DNA of 64,000 bases, from contig NZ_ATKM01000011.1 in assembly GCF_000418555.1 (NCBI RefSeq), positions 372,001 through 436,000 on the forward strand. Direction: 5' to 3'. The stretch comes from Pseudomonas sp. P818. GTDB lineage: Bacteria; Pseudomonadota; Gammaproteobacteria; Pseudomonadales; Pseudomonadaceae. The position numbers were made by a program, and so were the translations under genes. Below are positions 35,713-45,231 of this stretch, piece after piece. The notes under the pieces were generated by a model that saw only the letters and a program-made list of their open reading frames with translations, was not told where the DNA came from and did not search any database. Positions within the stretch are counted from its first letter, which is position 1, and the number at the start of each line of letters is the position of its first letter.

Positions 35713-37068
35713 ATGTTGGAAACATTGGTGCGCAGTGAAAGAAAGTTACTTATCGTAGACCCCTGCAGCGAATGCGAAGAGATTCTCCCTGCCCTCGGCA
35801 GGGCGGGTTGGTCGATAGAACTGAGCAAGCTATCCAGTGCACGCGAACATCGCTGCGACGTCGGCCTGATCCGCCTGCAGGCGTCCCATCTGGAACATCC
35901 CGAACCGATCAAGCAACTGATTCAGGCAAGCGGCACGGAGTGGGTGGCCGCAGTCGATCACGAGTTGATGCACAGTGCCGGCGGCAGCGAACTGATCGGG
36001 CAATGGTTCTTCGATTTCCACACCTTGCCATTCGACCCAGAACGATTGCGTGTTGCCCTCGGTCGCGCGCTGGGCATGGCACGTATCAGGCGTCATGGCA
36101 GCGGTCATGAACCCGCCCAAGAGTCTGACCTCATGGTCGGGCAGAGCCCCGATATGCGCGCCTTGCGTGGCCTGCTGGCGAAGCTGGCGCCTACCACCTC
36201 GCCGGTGCTGATCCAGGGCGAGAGCGGTACGGGCAAGGAACTGGTGGCGCGCACGCTGCATCGTCTTTCGAAACGCAGCACGGGACCCTTCGTCGCCATC
36301 AACTGCGGTGCGGTTGCCCTGAGCCTGATCCAGTCGGAGCTGTTCGGTCATGAGAAAGGCGCCTTTACTGGCGCGCACCAGCGCAAGATCGGGCGCATCG
36401 AGGCCGCCGACGGTGGCACCCTGTTCCTCGACGAGATAGGTGACTTGCCGCTGGAGATGCAGACCAACCTGCTGCGTTTCATGCAGGAAATGACCATCGA
36501 AAGGGTGGGGGGGCACGTCCCCATCAAGGTCAACGTAAGGGTACTGGCGGCCACCCATATCGATCTGGAAAAGGCGGTCGCGGAAGGTCGCTTCCGGGAA
36601 GATCTCTACTACCGTCTGAACGTGCTTCAGGTCCAGACCACGCCGCTACGTCGTCGTGCACAGGACATAGCCAAACTGGCCGAGCATTTCTCCTCGATCT
36701 ACGCCAGTGAGGTGGGCCGGCGTCCACGCCGGTTCAGCGAGGCAGCCATCAGCGCAATGCTGACCTATCCCTGGCCAGGTAACGTGAGGGAACTGGCCAA
36801 CCGTGTCAGACGTGGACAGGTGCTTGCCGAAGGCCGGGAGATCGAGGCCGCGGACCTGGGCCTGGAGAGTCTGCAGGAAGACGACAGCCAGGCCATGACG
36901 CTCTACGACTGCCTGTTCCAGGCGGAGCGCAAGGCCATCGATGCGGCATTGATCCGTTGCTCCCGGCACATGACCAAGGCCGCCAAGGCCCTGGGCGTGT
37001 CCCGTCCGACCTTCTACAGGCTGCTGCACAAGCACCACATTCTGGAGGACGATCCAAGCAGCGCCTGA
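35713..37068 (+). CDS. Sigma-54-dependent transcriptional activator next to fap
   Basis: 451 aa. N-terminal receiver-like domain of the VpsR kind (about 1-130, degenerate), central AAA+ domain (about 140-375) with Walker A GESGTGKE, GAFTGA loop (EKGAFTGAH), Walker B TLFLDEIGDL and R-finger region, and a C-terminal Fis-type HTH (MTKAAKALGVSRPTFYRLLHKHHI). ATG 35713 has AAGGA upstream; an in-frame GTG at 35698 is the alternative. It converges on fapF and is the obvious candidate to drive the fap promoter. Confidence 0.88.
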   Translation: MLETLVRSERKLLIVDPCSECEEILPALGRAGWSIELSKLSSAREHRCDVGLIRLQASHLEHPEPIKQLIQASGTEWVAAVDHELMHSAGGSELIGQWFFDFHTLPFDPERLRVALGRALGMARIRRHGSGHEPAQESDLMVGQSPDMRALRGLLAKLAPTTSPVLIQGESGTGKELVARTLHRLSKRSTGPFVAINCGAVALSLIQSELFGHEKGAFTGAHQRKIGRIEAADGGTLFLDEIGDLPLEMQTNLLRFMQEMTIERVGGHVPIKVNVRVLAATHIDLEKAVAEGRFREDLYYRLNVLQVQTTPLRRRAQDIAKLAEHFSSIYASEVGRRPRRFSEAAISAMLTYPWPGNVRELANRVRRGQVLAEGREIEAADLGLESLQEDDSQAMTLYDCLFQAERKAIDAALIRCSRHMTKAAKALGVSRPTFYRLLHKHHILEDDPSSA

Positions 37069-37073
37069 GCGCC

Positions 37074-38306
37074 TCAGAAGTAGTAGGGAAACTTGATGCT
37101 GAACGAGAAATCCGGGGCGTCTGGCGTCAGTCCGATGGACAGATTGGGGACGATGGTCAGGTCGTTGCTGACGGCGTAGGTCATGCCGATATTGAAGTAG
37201 GCAGCGTTGGCATCACTGCCGGTCACGGTCTGCCAGTCTTCTCCCTCCGGCCTGATCTTGCTGCTCTGGCTGATCAGCTCGGAGAAGGACATCGACATGC
37301 TGGCACGCTCGTTCAGGGCGAAGGCCACACCAACACCCAGCTGGAACCAGTTGCCGAGTCGTACTTCGCCCGGCACCTTCGCGCCGCGCTGCGGGCTTAT
37401 GTCGTCGAAGCTTTCCTTGAGGTTGTAGGTGTAGGACAGATTGCCGAAAACCACCGCAGGATCCATGGTCTTGACCAGGGCAATACCGGGTGTCACCGAC
37501 CAGACGCCGTTGCCGGTGGGCAGGTCCTCGGGCACGTTGAGGTTGTTGTTGCCCGGCACCGGATCGAGCTTGATGCCATAGGGCTCCACCCCGGTCGGCG
37601 CTTTGACTCTGAGGCTGAGCACTGCATCGGGGCGTCCGGGACCCTCGTCGAGAAACTTGTAGGAAATGCCGGCACTGACATCCCCAAGACGTGGCCCGGT
37701 ATTCACCGTGGCTTCGCTGATCTGGGCCGATGAGCCGCCTGCACCAGCCGACTGGTAGGTGGTTTCGCGATAGATCCAGGGGGTGTTGACGTCCAGCTGC
37801 CAACGGTTGCCCCAGTTGTAGCGACCAGTGAGATCGAAGGTATAGGTGTCGGCATTGATCTGGTCCACGCCCAGGTTGCCCAGGAAGATCGCGTCCAGGG
37901 CGAGGAAACCGTTCAGGAAAAGCTGGCGTGAGTCGTAATGGCTATAGGTGATGCCCGGTTCGATGCTGAACGTGCCACTGCCGAAGAAGCCACTGGCCTC
38001 CTGATACAGGGCCTCGACACTCGCAGGCGGCTCGGCGTTTTCCCGCAGCTGGGTGCCGTAGCCGCTGCCGGCACTGCCAGCCTGGGCTATCTGCGTGCCG
38101 GCGCCGCCGCTCTGGCCCCGCTCCTCGATCTGTCGCAGGCGTTGTTCCATCACCATCAGCGCGTTCTGCTGCACCTGATAGCGCTCCTTGAGCATGCGCA
38201 GCTCATCGAGCAGGGCCTGTACCTGAGGATCATTGGAGGCCCCCAGCGCCGGCAGGCTCAGAGCCACAGCCAGTGGAAGCAATGCGAGCTTTCTGCATGG
38301 AACCAT
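37074..38306 (-). CDS. fapF: Fap amyloid outer-membrane secretion pore FapF
   Basis: 410-aa trimeric outer-membrane beta-barrel that exports FapB/C/E. Start at 38306 ([10 protein letters not shown]...) has AGGAG upstream and gives a good signal peptide ending near ALGASND; six codons more are possible from 38324. A coiled-coil N-terminal plug region ([29 protein letters not shown]) precedes the barrel, which ends with the aromatic C-terminal signature FPYYF. Last gene of the fap operon. Confidence 0.92.
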   Translation of the reverse strand: MVPCRKLALLPLAVALSLPALGASNDPQVQALLDELRMLKERYQVQQNALMVMEQRLRQIEERGQSGGAGTQIAQAGSAGSGYGTQLRENAEPPASVEALYQEASGFFGSGTFSIEPGITYSHYDSRQLFLNGFLALDAIFLGNLGVDQINADTYTFDLTGRYNWGNRWQLDVNTPWIYRETTYQSAGAGGSSAQISEATVNTGPRLGDVSAGISYKFLDEGPGRPDAVLSLRVKAPTGVEPYGIKLDPVPGNNNLNVPEDLPTGNGVWSVTPGIALVKTMDPAVVFGNLSYTYNLKESFDDISPQRGAKVPGEVRLGNWFQLGVGVAFALNERASMSMSFSELISQSSKIRPEGEDWQTVTGSDANAAYFNIGMTYAVSNDLTIVPNLSIGLTPDAPDFSFSIKFPYYF

Positions 38307-38327
38307 GTGCCTTGTACTCCTCATGAA

Positions 38328-39056
38328 TCAGCGGGTTGGATTCAGGACCCGAAGCTGGTCCAGGCAACCGCGCAGGTCGACCGAGCCGGACAGGTCGCGT
38401 AGGCGGATATCGAGGCTGGCGAGGTTGCGTACGGTGTTCAGATTGCCGCCGATGGCGCTGTGCTGCCCCATGCCGCCGGCACCGAGCTGCTGGTTGGCGA
38501 TACCCTGGCCATTGCCGGCCTGGATGGCGATGGCCAGGCCGCCGTTCTGACTGGAAAGGCGCACGGTTCCGGCGTCGTTGCTCCATGCCTGACCGTTGCT
38601 CCAGGCCTGGGCGCCGCTGGGCAGTTCGCCGCTGGGGCCGCTGGAAATACGGATTTCCATACCGTTCTCGCCCTGATTGCCATCGCCGGCCACGCGTACG
38701 CTCTGGACGATGCCCCTTACGCCATCCAGGCCGGCCCCACCCAGGACCTGGCCGTTGCCTGCAACTACCGTCCCACCGTTTCCGGCTGCCTCGATGGGCA
38801 TGGCGTAGAGCACCGGTTGTGGCTGGCCGGCAGACATGCTCATGCCCACCTGAGCGCCGATGACCTGGCCGGCGGCATTTTCCCAGGTGGAGGTCATCAC
38901 CACGCCGAAACTGATGATGCGGTCGGGGAGAACGTAGCGGCCGCGCAACTGCGCCAGCTCGCCATCGCTCAGCTCGGTTGGTCTGAACATCTCGCTGGCA
39001 CTGAGTGGCAGGCTGAGTGCCAGAAGTGCCGATAGGCACCAGGTTCGCTTTTTCAT
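38328..39056 (-). CDS. fapE: Functional-amyloid component FapE
   Basis: 242 aa, secreted. Signal peptide about 1-20 (KKRTWCLSALLALSLPLSA). Gly/Asn/Gln-rich middle with the short repeats seen in Fap proteins (GNGQVLGGAGLDG, GNGQGIANQQLGAG), ending CLDQLRVLNPTR with a single cysteine. FapE is a minor fibre component exported by FapF. Identification rests on operon place and composition as well as the conserved end. Confidence 0.88.
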   Translation of the reverse strand: MKKRTWCLSALLALSLPLSASEMFRPTELSDGELAQLRGRYVLPDRIISFGVVMTSTWENAAGQVIGAQVGMSMSAGQPQPVLYAMPIEAAGNGGTVVAGNGQVLGGAGLDGVRGIVQSVRVAGDGNQGENGMEIRISSGPSGELPSGAQAWSNGQAWSNDAGTVRLSSQNGGLAIAIQAGNGQGIANQQLGAGGMGQHSAIGGNLNTVRNLASLDIRLRDLSGSVDLRGCLDQLRVLNPTR

Positions 39057-39092
39057 CGCCGCCCGCCTTGGGTCAGTCTCGCCCGTCTTGAT

Positions 39093-39785
39093 CTAGAAGA
39101 AATCGCTCTGGATGAAGCCGAAATCCATCAGCTCGGCGTCTTTGACCGGGCTGAAGGTGTGAATCCGGGTTCTCGCCGTCAAAGGTTCCGGCGGTGAGAG
39201 CAGCGCGTTGTTGCGGTCGTAGCCAGGGCCGATGAGGGCGAAGATGATGCCGTTCCAGCCCCTGGTGAATTCGTCGAGCGGCATCTTCTTGTGCCCAAGC
39301 ACCGAATCGCCGAGATAGACGTAGCCCTTGAAGGTCCGCTGCAGAATGACGAAGTGTTTGTAGCCGCGTACATCGAGCAGAACGATGCTAGGCACCTTGA
39401 GGCCCTCAAGTTTGTCCGGCTCGATACGGTAACCACGGGCGCGCAGGCCAAGGCTTTCGGCGTAGCGCTTCATGTCGAGCATGGAGAAACCCTGGGTGCG
39501 CACGACCTCCGGGTCGGCGTTGGCGAGCATGCCGCGAATCACATCGTCTTCTTCCAGATTCCAGCCATAGGCCTTGTTGAGGATGGTGGCCATGGCGGCA
39601 GCACCGCAGGAGAAGTCGGTCTTCTGTTCCACCAGATCCTGAAAGCGGCGTTCGCGAATGCTGACGACCTGCTTGTAGGCGAGGTTGCCGCCGGGTAGCG
39701 CGGCGAAGCGGATTTCCGCAGCGTATGCCTCGTGCACGTTGCTCAGCAGAAGGATGATGCTCAACAGCCAGGCCAGGTTGTTCAT
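39093..39785 (-). CDS. fapD: Fap C39-family peptidase FapD
   Basis: 230 aa. N-terminal signal/anchor (about 1-22), then a C39 (bacteriocin-processing type) cysteine peptidase: Cys in KTDFSCGAAAMATIL, His in YKHFVILQ, Asp in YLGDSVLG. Thought to process or gate the Fap subunits/FapF; required for fibre export. It sits between fapC and fapE, the usual order. Confidence 0.92.
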   Translation of the reverse strand: MNNLAWLLSIILLLSNVHEAYAAEIRFAALPGGNLAYKQVVSIRERRFQDLVEQKTDFSCGAAAMATILNKAYGWNLEEDDVIRGMLANADPEVVRTQGFSMLDMKRYAESLGLRARGYRIEPDKLEGLKVPSIVLLDVRGYKHFVILQRTFKGYVYLGDSVLGHKKMPLDEFTRGWNGIIFALIGPGYDRNNALLSPPEPLTARTRIHTFSPVKDAELMDFGFIQSDFF

Positions 39786-39847
39786 GGCGTCGATCTCGAA
39801 AGATGGACGGGCCCGGCCGAGCCGGCCCCGTCCGTTTCAACCGCTGC

Positions 39848-40639
39848 TTAGCGACAGGCATTGCATCCTGCGGCGATCGCCAGAGCATTGCTCTGCTGGT
39901 TGCCACCGCCGGCTGCTACGTTCACGCCGACGTTGCCGGACGCATTGTTGAGCGAGGCACTGATCGAGGCGGTGTTGACCACCGGGGTTTGCGGTTTCTG
40001 CGGGACAGGGAACCAGCCCAGGCCGCTGGATACGCCCTTGAGATCGGCTGCGACCTCATAAACGTCGCCGATCTTGTTCTCGGTGAAGTTGCCGTGGGAC
40101 TCCTGCAGCATGTTCACCGAGGCGGTGGCGGTGGTGGCCTGCTCGGAGGAGGCGATCGACAGGTCGTTCTTCTGCTGGTTGAAGTTGCCAGCCGCCACGT
40201 TCATCCCGACGTTGCCCTGCGCGCCATTACCCGAGTCGTTCACGCTGGCCGAGTTGGGGTTGCCATAGTTGACCAGGTCGTTGTCGTGGGCCTTCTGAGT
40301 CACGCCGATGCTGGCGCTGGCTTCCTGCCCCAGGTACTGGCCGAAGACGAACAGCGCATCAGCAGTGGCGATTGCCGCAGCGTTGGCTTGCTGGTTGTTG
40401 TCGCCGGCAGCCACGTTCGCGCCCACGTTGCCGGTGGCGCCGTTGAGCGAGCCTTCGATGGACGCGGTGTTCTTGGTTTCCTTGTTGAGCACCTGGTTGT
40501 TGTAGTTGTGCTGCGTATCGTTCACGCTGGCGGTCGAGCCACTGGCATGGGTGCCGGGCAGGCCGGCGGCGTATGCACCTGAGGCCATTACTGCTGCCAT
40601 CGCCAGGGCGAGAGGGCTGAAGATCATCGCTTTTTTCAT
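39848..40639 (-). CDS. fapC: Major functional-amyloid subunit FapC
   Basis: 263 aa, signal peptide about 1-24 (ending AYA-AGL). Three imperfect amyloid repeats carry the GNVGxNVAAGxxNQQxN core: about 58-92, 130-165 and 225-260, separated by two linkers. The protein ends with the family CxxC (CNACR). The repeats stack into the beta-sheet fibre core. The short linkers keep it near the small end of FapC sizes. It is followed by fapD. Confidence 0.95.
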   Translation of the reverse strand: MKKAMIFSPLALAMAAVMASGAYAAGLPGTHASGSTASVNDTQHNYNNQVLNKETKNTASIEGSLNGATGNVGANVAAGDNNQQANAAAIATADALFVFGQYLGQEASASIGVTQKAHDNDLVNYGNPNSASVNDSGNGAQGNVGMNVAAGNFNQQKNDLSIASSEQATTATASVNMLQESHGNFTENKIGDVYEVAADLKGVSSGLGWFPVPQKPQTPVVNTASISASLNNASGNVGVNVAAGGGNQQSNALAIAAGCNACR

Positions 40640-40682
40640 GGTCTTTCTCCTATCGGATTTTGAGGTGTCGTCTACAGCAGGG

Positions 40683-41252
40683 TCAGTCCGCGACCCGTAT
40701 GCTCAGGCTGTTGGTCGTTCTGTTACCAACGCCGGCACTCTGGTTCAGCTGCACCACGCCACGGCTTCCCGAGAAGGCCTGGTCGCTGATCTCGACGATT
40801 CTTTCCCCATCTACCGTGGCGCCGCCGAGCGTTGCCGAGGTGATAGCCGTGCTCTGGGAAAGAACGCTGTCGTCGAGGCTTTCCGGGATGACGCCGACTG
40901 CCATCCGGAAAGCGTTGATGTTCTGGTTGCCGATGCCGGCGCTCTGATTGATGCCACTGATTCCGCTGGCCTGGCTGAAGGCCGGCCCCTGGATACGGGC
41001 AGCGGCATCGAGACCTTGGGGCAGGGCGATGGCACCGCGGACCTGCTCGACCCGCACGCTGGTGGTCGGTTGATCGCCAATGCTGATCATCCGCACGTTG
41101 GTTTGCTGGTGGCCGTCTCCGGCTGCCTGGTTGAGGCTGGCGTTGCCGCTGAAGCTGCTGAAACTGTCGTGCAGCTCCACCTGGGAACGGGTGCCCGGTT
41201 CGGCGGCGAGCAGTGGCCCGCAGGCAAGCAACAAGAGTGCGAAGCTGCGCAT
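40683..41252 (-). CDS. fapB: Minor functional-amyloid subunit FapB (nucleator)
   Basis: 189 aa with signal peptide about 1-17. Three repeat units around NASLNQAAGDGHQQTN, GINQSAGIGNQNIN and VQLNQSAGVGNRTTN resemble the FapC repeats but are shorter. FapB is considered the nucleator of FapC fibres. It begins one base after the fapA stop. Confidence 0.92.
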   Translation of the reverse strand: MRSFALLLLACGPLLAAEPGTRSQVELHDSFSSFSGNASLNQAAGDGHQQTNVRMISIGDQPTTSVRVEQVRGAIALPQGLDAAARIQGPAFSQASGISGINQSAGIGNQNINAFRMAVGVIPESLDDSVLSQSTAITSATLGGATVDGERIVEISDQAFSGSRGVVQLNQSAGVGNRTTNSLSIRVAD

Positions 41253-41253
41253 G

Positions 41254-41694
41254 TCAGCGTCCTCCCAACTGTTGCAGTGGACGCAACCCTTGCTGCAGTG
41301 GCCGGTTCACCTGGCCGGAAATCCCTCCTTCCGCACCTCGGGCGCCGCCATGTATGGCGCCCATGCCCGGCAGATTCTGCGAGGGCATTCGCTCGATCTG
41401 CAGTGGACTGCCGGTCTGCGGGCTACCGACAATGAGACCCGGCAGGACCGAGCCGGTGGAAACACCGGCGAAGTCGCCATCGCTCAACTCGACCATCGCG
41501 CCCGTGGTGATGGCGCCCGGGTTCACGGTTTTTGGATTGGGATCGGGAACGACCGCCGGCCGGGTGGCGCTGCGAGGCTGCACGTCGCGAGTGATGATGA
41601 TCTGCCCCGGCTCTGCCAAGGCCAGCGGCGCTGAAAGCGCGACTGCTGTGCACACCAGAAGCACCTTGCTGCCATAGCGAGTGTAAAGGTGCAT
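41254..41694 (-). CDS. fapA: Fap periplasmic chaperone-like protein FapA
   Basis: 146 aa, first gene of fapABCDEF. Signal peptide about 1-27 (ending ALA-EPGQ). A short proline/glycine-rich mature domain (VNPGAITTGAMVELSDGDFAGVSTGSVLPGLIVG) ends in a Gln/Leu tail. FapA affects fibre composition and is believed to hold subunits in the periplasm. It has a strong SD (GGGGAGG) nine bases before ATG and a sigma-54-type promoter at 41748-41763. Confidence 0.9.
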   Translation of the reverse strand: MHLYTRYGSKVLLVCTAVALSAPLALAEPGQIIITRDVQPRSATRPAVVPDPNPKTVNPGAITTGAMVELSDGDFAGVSTGSVLPGLIVGSPQTGSPLQIERMPSQNLPGMGAIHGGARGAEGGISGQVNRPLQQGLRPLQQLGGR

Positions 41695-41747
41695 GACTTA
41701 CCTCCCCCGAGACCTGTGAACCTGCTTCACACGCCGCACCCTGGTAA

Positions 41748-41763
41748 TGCGCTTCGTGTGCCA
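41748..41763 (-). promoter_or_regulatory. Sigma-54-type promoter of the fap operon
   Basis: On the minus strand TGGCAC-ACGAA-GCGCA: perfect -24 element, GG and GC ten bases apart, imperfect -12 (GCGC for TTGC). The fapA start is 53 bases downstream. This agrees with the reported RpoN dependence of fap and with the activator gene at the end of the operon. Confidence 0.6.
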
Positions 41764-42243
41764 AAAATGAAAAGCTCTTTGTTTTCAATGGGTAAGAGAT
41801 TTGTGCGGGGCGCAGAAGGGCGAGGGTTGTTGCAGTCACGAGACAATCGCTAGACAGCGATCCGGGCTCGGACTAATGGGCGGAGCGCTTGCCCACGGGG
41901 CTTTGCAGCCGTTCGCGCGACAGTCTCAGGGTTGAGACAGTGAGGCAGAGCAGGGCGGCGTCGCAGACACCCGCCATGATCGCCGTATCAGGCCATGCTG
42001 CCAGGCGTTACCAGCACGCTTGGCAAGGGTATTCACCAGTGCCTCCAGCAAGCTGCCACGGAACACCCTCTCTGCCGTTGATGTTTCAAAGGCGGACAGC
42101 GTGCCTGCCCCCTTTTTGCGCAGAGCGGTAGAGGATGCGCGGCTGGGGGACCTGTGTCGGCTGTCATCATTGCTTCGCCATTTCGTCACATCGCTGCCAC
42201 CGCGATTGGTTGCAATCGCAGCAAATGCCAGGAGGATGCTGCG
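41764..42243. other. Gap between fap and ugd
   Basis: Short open frames on both strands lack any recognisable product or coding bias. Regulatory DNA for fap (upstream activator sites expected here) and ugd, but no clear palindrome was found. Confidence 0.4.
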
Positions 42244-43605
42244 ATGCAGATATGCGTGATAGGAGCGGGCTACGTGGGCTTGGTGACGGCGACCTGCCTG
42301 GCGGAGATGGGCAATCAGGTGGTCTGCGTCGAGCGCGACCCGCAGCGCGTTGCCAAGCTTGCGCAGGGTGAGGTGCCGATCTACGAGCCGGGCCTGGAGG
42401 CGCTGCTCAGGGCGCAGCAGGCAGCGGGGCAGCTCGGTTTCACCTCGCAGCTCAAGGCCGGCATCCGCCGCGCTGAAATCATCTTCATCGCGGTGGGCAC
42501 GCCCAGTGGCGAGGACGGTTCGGCAGACCTTTCACACGTGCTGGCGGTCGCCGATGAGCTGGGCGAGCGGCTGGAGCACGCCTGCCTGATCGTCGATAAA
42601 TCCACCGTGCCGGTGGGCACCGCCGAACGCGTCGAGCAGCGCATCAACGCCGGCCTGGCGCGTCGAGGCAAGCGCGTGCGGGTGAGCGTTGCCAGCAACC
42701 CGGAATTCCTCAAGGAGGGCTCGGCGGTCGAGGACTTCATGCGCCCAGACCGGGTCATCGTCGGCTGTGAAGACGAGCGCGGGCGTGAGCTGCTGCGCAG
42801 ACTGTATGCGCCGTTCCTGCGCAATCATGACCGCCTGCTGTGCATGGGTGTGCGTGCCGCCGAGTTCAGCAAGTACGCGGCCAACGCTTTCCTGGCGACC
42901 AAGATTTCCTTCATCAACGAGATGGCCGGCATTTGTGCGCGCCTGGGTGTCGATATCGAGGAAGTGCGCCGCGGCATCGGCAGCGACCGGCGCATCGGCA
43001 CGCACTTCATTTATGCCGGCTGCGGCTACGGCGGTTCGTGCTTCCCCAAGGACGTCAAGGCGCTGATCCGCACCGCGGAGCACGAGGGTATCGAGCCGGG
43101 CATCCTGCGTGCGGTCGAGGCGCGCAATGCGCTGCAGAAGACGCTGCTGTTCCAGGCCCTGCGCGAACACTTCAATGGCCACCTGCAGGGGCGGGTCGTC
43201 GCGCTCTGGGGGTTGGCGTTCAAGCCAGGTACCGATGATCTGCGGGAAGCACCGAGCCTGGTGCTGCTCGAGGCGCTGCTGATCGCCGGCGCCAGGGTGC
43301 AGGCTTGCGATCCGGCGGCAACCGCCGCCGTCGCCGAGCGCTATCCTGAGGCTGTCCAGTCAGGGCAGCTGGTGTTGAGCGAATCGCCCTATGCCGTTAC
43401 CCAGGGCGCCGATGCGCTGGTGCTGGTGACCGAATGGAAGCAGTTTCGCCAGCCGGATTTCCCGCGCATTCGCGGCGCCATGCGTATGCCGGTGCTGTTC
43501 GACGGGCGCAACATTTACGAGGCCGAGCAGCTGGCGGAGCTGGGATTTCTCTATCGGGGCATCGGGCGGCCTGCAAGCGGCAGTTGTAAGGCTAGCGCGG
43601 CTTGA
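42244..43605 (+). CDS. ugd: UDP-glucose 6-dehydrogenase
   Basis: 453 aa. Oxidises UDP-glucose twice to UDP-glucuronate, a precursor for surface polysaccharides and lipid A modification. N-terminal NAD motif GAGYVGLVTATCLAEMG; catalytic Cys in GYGGSCFPKDVKAL; Lys in the EFSKYAANAFLATKISFINE helix; C-terminal UDP-binding domain. ATG 42244 has AGGAGG upstream; earlier in-frame codons are not conserved. galU follows, giving substrate and enzyme in one unit. Confidence 0.95.
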   Translation: MQICVIGAGYVGLVTATCLAEMGNQVVCVERDPQRVAKLAQGEVPIYEPGLEALLRAQQAAGQLGFTSQLKAGIRRAEIIFIAVGTPSGEDGSADLSHVLAVADELGERLEHACLIVDKSTVPVGTAERVEQRINAGLARRGKRVRVSVASNPEFLKEGSAVEDFMRPDRVIVGCEDERGRELLRRLYAPFLRNHDRLLCMGVRAAEFSKYAANAFLATKISFINEMAGICARLGVDIEEVRRGIGSDRRIGTHFIYAGCGYGGSCFPKDVKALIRTAEHEGIEPGILRAVEARNALQKTLLFQALREHFNGHLQGRVVALWGLAFKPGTDDLREAPSLVLLEALLIAGARVQACDPAATAAVAERYPEAVQSGQLVLSESPYAVTQGADALVLVTEWKQFRQPDFPRIRGAMRMPVLFDGRNIYEAEQLAELGFLYRGIGRPASGSCKASAA

Positions 43606-43647
43606 TAGACTGAGCGCGCATTCCAACCATCCCCATCTGGGAGTCCC

Positions 43648-44487
43648 ATGATCAAGAAATGCCTGTTCCCCGCTGCCGGTTACGGCACCCGCTTTTTGCC
43701 AGCGACCAAGGCAATGCCCAAGGAAATGCTTCCGGTGGTGAACAAGCCACTGATCCAGTACGGCGTCGAAGAGGCGCTGGAGGCCGGTCTCAACCAGATC
43801 TCCATCGTCACCGGCCGCGGCAAGCGCGCACTGGAAGACCATTTCGACGTGAGCTATGAGCTCGAGCACCAGATCAAGGGCACCGACAAGGAGAAATATC
43901 TGGTTGGTATTCGCCGCCTGATCGACGAGTGCAGCTTCTCCTACACCCGTCAGGTGGAGATGAAAGGCCTGGGCCACGCCATCCTCTGCGGTCAGCCGCT
44001 GATCGGTGACGAGCCCTTCGCCGTGGTCCTGGCCGACGACCTGTGCCTGAACCTCGAAGGCGACAGCGTACTGGCGCAGATGGTCAAGCTGTACAACCAG
44101 TTCCGCTGCTCCATCGTCGCGATCCAGGAAGTGCCGAAGGACGAGACCTCCAAGTACGGCGTGATCGCCGGCGAGATGATCCGCGAGGACATCTACCGCG
44201 TCAGCAACATGGTGGAGAAGCCCAAGCCCGAGGACGCGCCGTCGAACCTGGCGATCATCGGTCGCTACATCCTCACCCCGGACATCTTCGACCTGATCCG
44301 CAGCACTCCGCCGGGCAAGGGCGGCGAGATCCAGATCACCGACGCGCTGATGCGCCAGGCCCAGCAGGGCTGCGTGATGGCATACAAGTTCAAGGGCCAG
44401 CGTTTCGACTGCGGCAGCGCCGAGGGTTACATCGACGCGACCAATTTCTGCTTCGAGAATCTGTACAAGACCGGCAAGGCGTTCTGA
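43648..44487 (+). CDS. galU: UTP-glucose-1-phosphate uridylyltransferase, copy 1
   Basis: 279 aa. Makes UDP-glucose from UTP and glucose-1-phosphate. Nucleotidyltransferase signature FPAAGYGTRFLPATKAMPKEMLPVV, VLADDL metal site, VEKPKPEDAPSNLAIIGRYIL, and FDCGSAEGYI at the C-terminus. Operon partner of ugd, feeding it directly. A second galU lies 5 kb downstream. Its terminator is interrupted by a small inverted-repeat element. Confidence 0.95.
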   Translation: MIKKCLFPAAGYGTRFLPATKAMPKEMLPVVNKPLIQYGVEEALEAGLNQISIVTGRGKRALEDHFDVSYELEHQIKGTDKEKYLVGIRRLIDECSFSYTRQVEMKGLGHAILCGQPLIGDEPFAVVLADDLCLNLEGDSVLAQMVKLYNQFRCSIVAIQEVPKDETSKYGVIAGEMIREDIYRVSNMVEKPKPEDAPSNLAIIGRYILTPDIFDLIRSTPPGKGGEIQITDALMRQAQQGCVMAYKFKGQRFDCGSAEGYIDATNFCFENLYKTGKAF

Positions 44488-44522
44488 TACGCCCCCAGGT
44501 CAACGAAACGCCACCCTCGGGT

Positions 44523-44714
44523 TAATGCTGTTCACTTAAGGTTGCACAAGTTTGGCTCCCCTCTCCCATTTATGGGAGAGGGGCTGGGGGAGAGGGCTGA
44601 AAACACCGCAAACCTGCCAGTTTTCCCCTCGCCGAACGCGGCCCGCCCTAACCCTCTCCCCAAAGGGGCGAGGGGACTAATCGCGTCCGACCATTTCTGA
44701 TGTGAACAGCATTA
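44523..44714. mobile_element. MITE-like element in the galU terminator
   Basis: 192 bp bounded by 13-bp perfect terminal inverted repeats TAATGCTGTTCAC (44523-44535) and GTGAACAGCATTA (44702-44714). Flanks are an 11-bp near-direct repeat CACC(C/T)TCGGGT (44512-44522, 44715-44725). Inside are further CCCTCTCCC/GGGAGAGGG palindromes and no coding sequence. The outer bases AAACGCCACCC...GGGTGGCGTTTT read as the two halves of one terminator hairpin, so the element seems to have entered its loop. A single left end of the same element lies at 57414-57426. Confidence 0.7.
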
Positions 44715-44738
44715 CACCTTCGGGTGGCGTTTTGCATT

Positions 44739-45161
44739 TCAGGGGATGGGCATGTCCTCGGAGCCAGGCCCTAATGGCTGACCGTAGCTGAACTCCACGT
44801 AATTGCCGGCCGGGTCACGCAGGCCACAGTAATAACCGACCGGATAGGGCTCGTCACGCGGCGCCCAGATCAGGCAGCCTTCGCGCTCGGCCAGGGCGGC
44901 GATGCGGTCGACTTCTTCGCGACTGCCCAGGGCGAAGCCGAAGTGGCTGTAGTCGTTGGCGGCCAGGTTGCGGTCCTGGCCGCCGGGCATGATAACGAAG
45001 ATGAACTGATGCTCCTTGCCCGGTTCGGCCATCCAGACGATACGCGTGCCCTTGCCGGGGCGCTCGTGGATCACCTGCATACCGCAGAATTGCGCGTAGA
45101 AGGCGATACAGGCATCGAGATCGGGAACGTGCAGGGCGAGATGAGTCAGGGTAGGGCGCAT
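44739..45161 (-). CDS. VOC/glyoxalase-family protein
   Basis: 140 aa. Vicinal-oxygen-chelate fold with two beta-alpha-beta repeats: [23 protein letters not shown] and [19 protein letters not shown]. Metal-ligand candidates are the His in HLALHV, the His in SHFGFAL and Glu in YVEFSYG. ATG 45161 has AGGAGG upstream; a GTG two codons earlier is possible. The substrate cannot be stated. It is divergent from gor. Confidence 0.85.
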   Translation of the reverse strand: MRPTLTHLALHVPDLDACIAFYAQFCGMQVIHERPGKGTRIVWMAEPGKEHQFIFVIMPGGQDRNLAANDYSHFGFALGSREEVDRIAALAEREGCLIWAPRDEPYPVGYYCGLRDPAGNYVEFSYGQPLGPGSEDMPIP

Positions 45162-45231
45162 ATCCACCTCCTGCTTTCAGCTTAGCGCTAGCCTTTACGG
45201 TATGCTCCCCATCTGCCTAGGAGATACCCCC

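Noticed and set aside
41889-42259. Overlapping short frames on both strands upstream of ugd
   Set aside because: Neither has a recognisable product, SD or codon bias.
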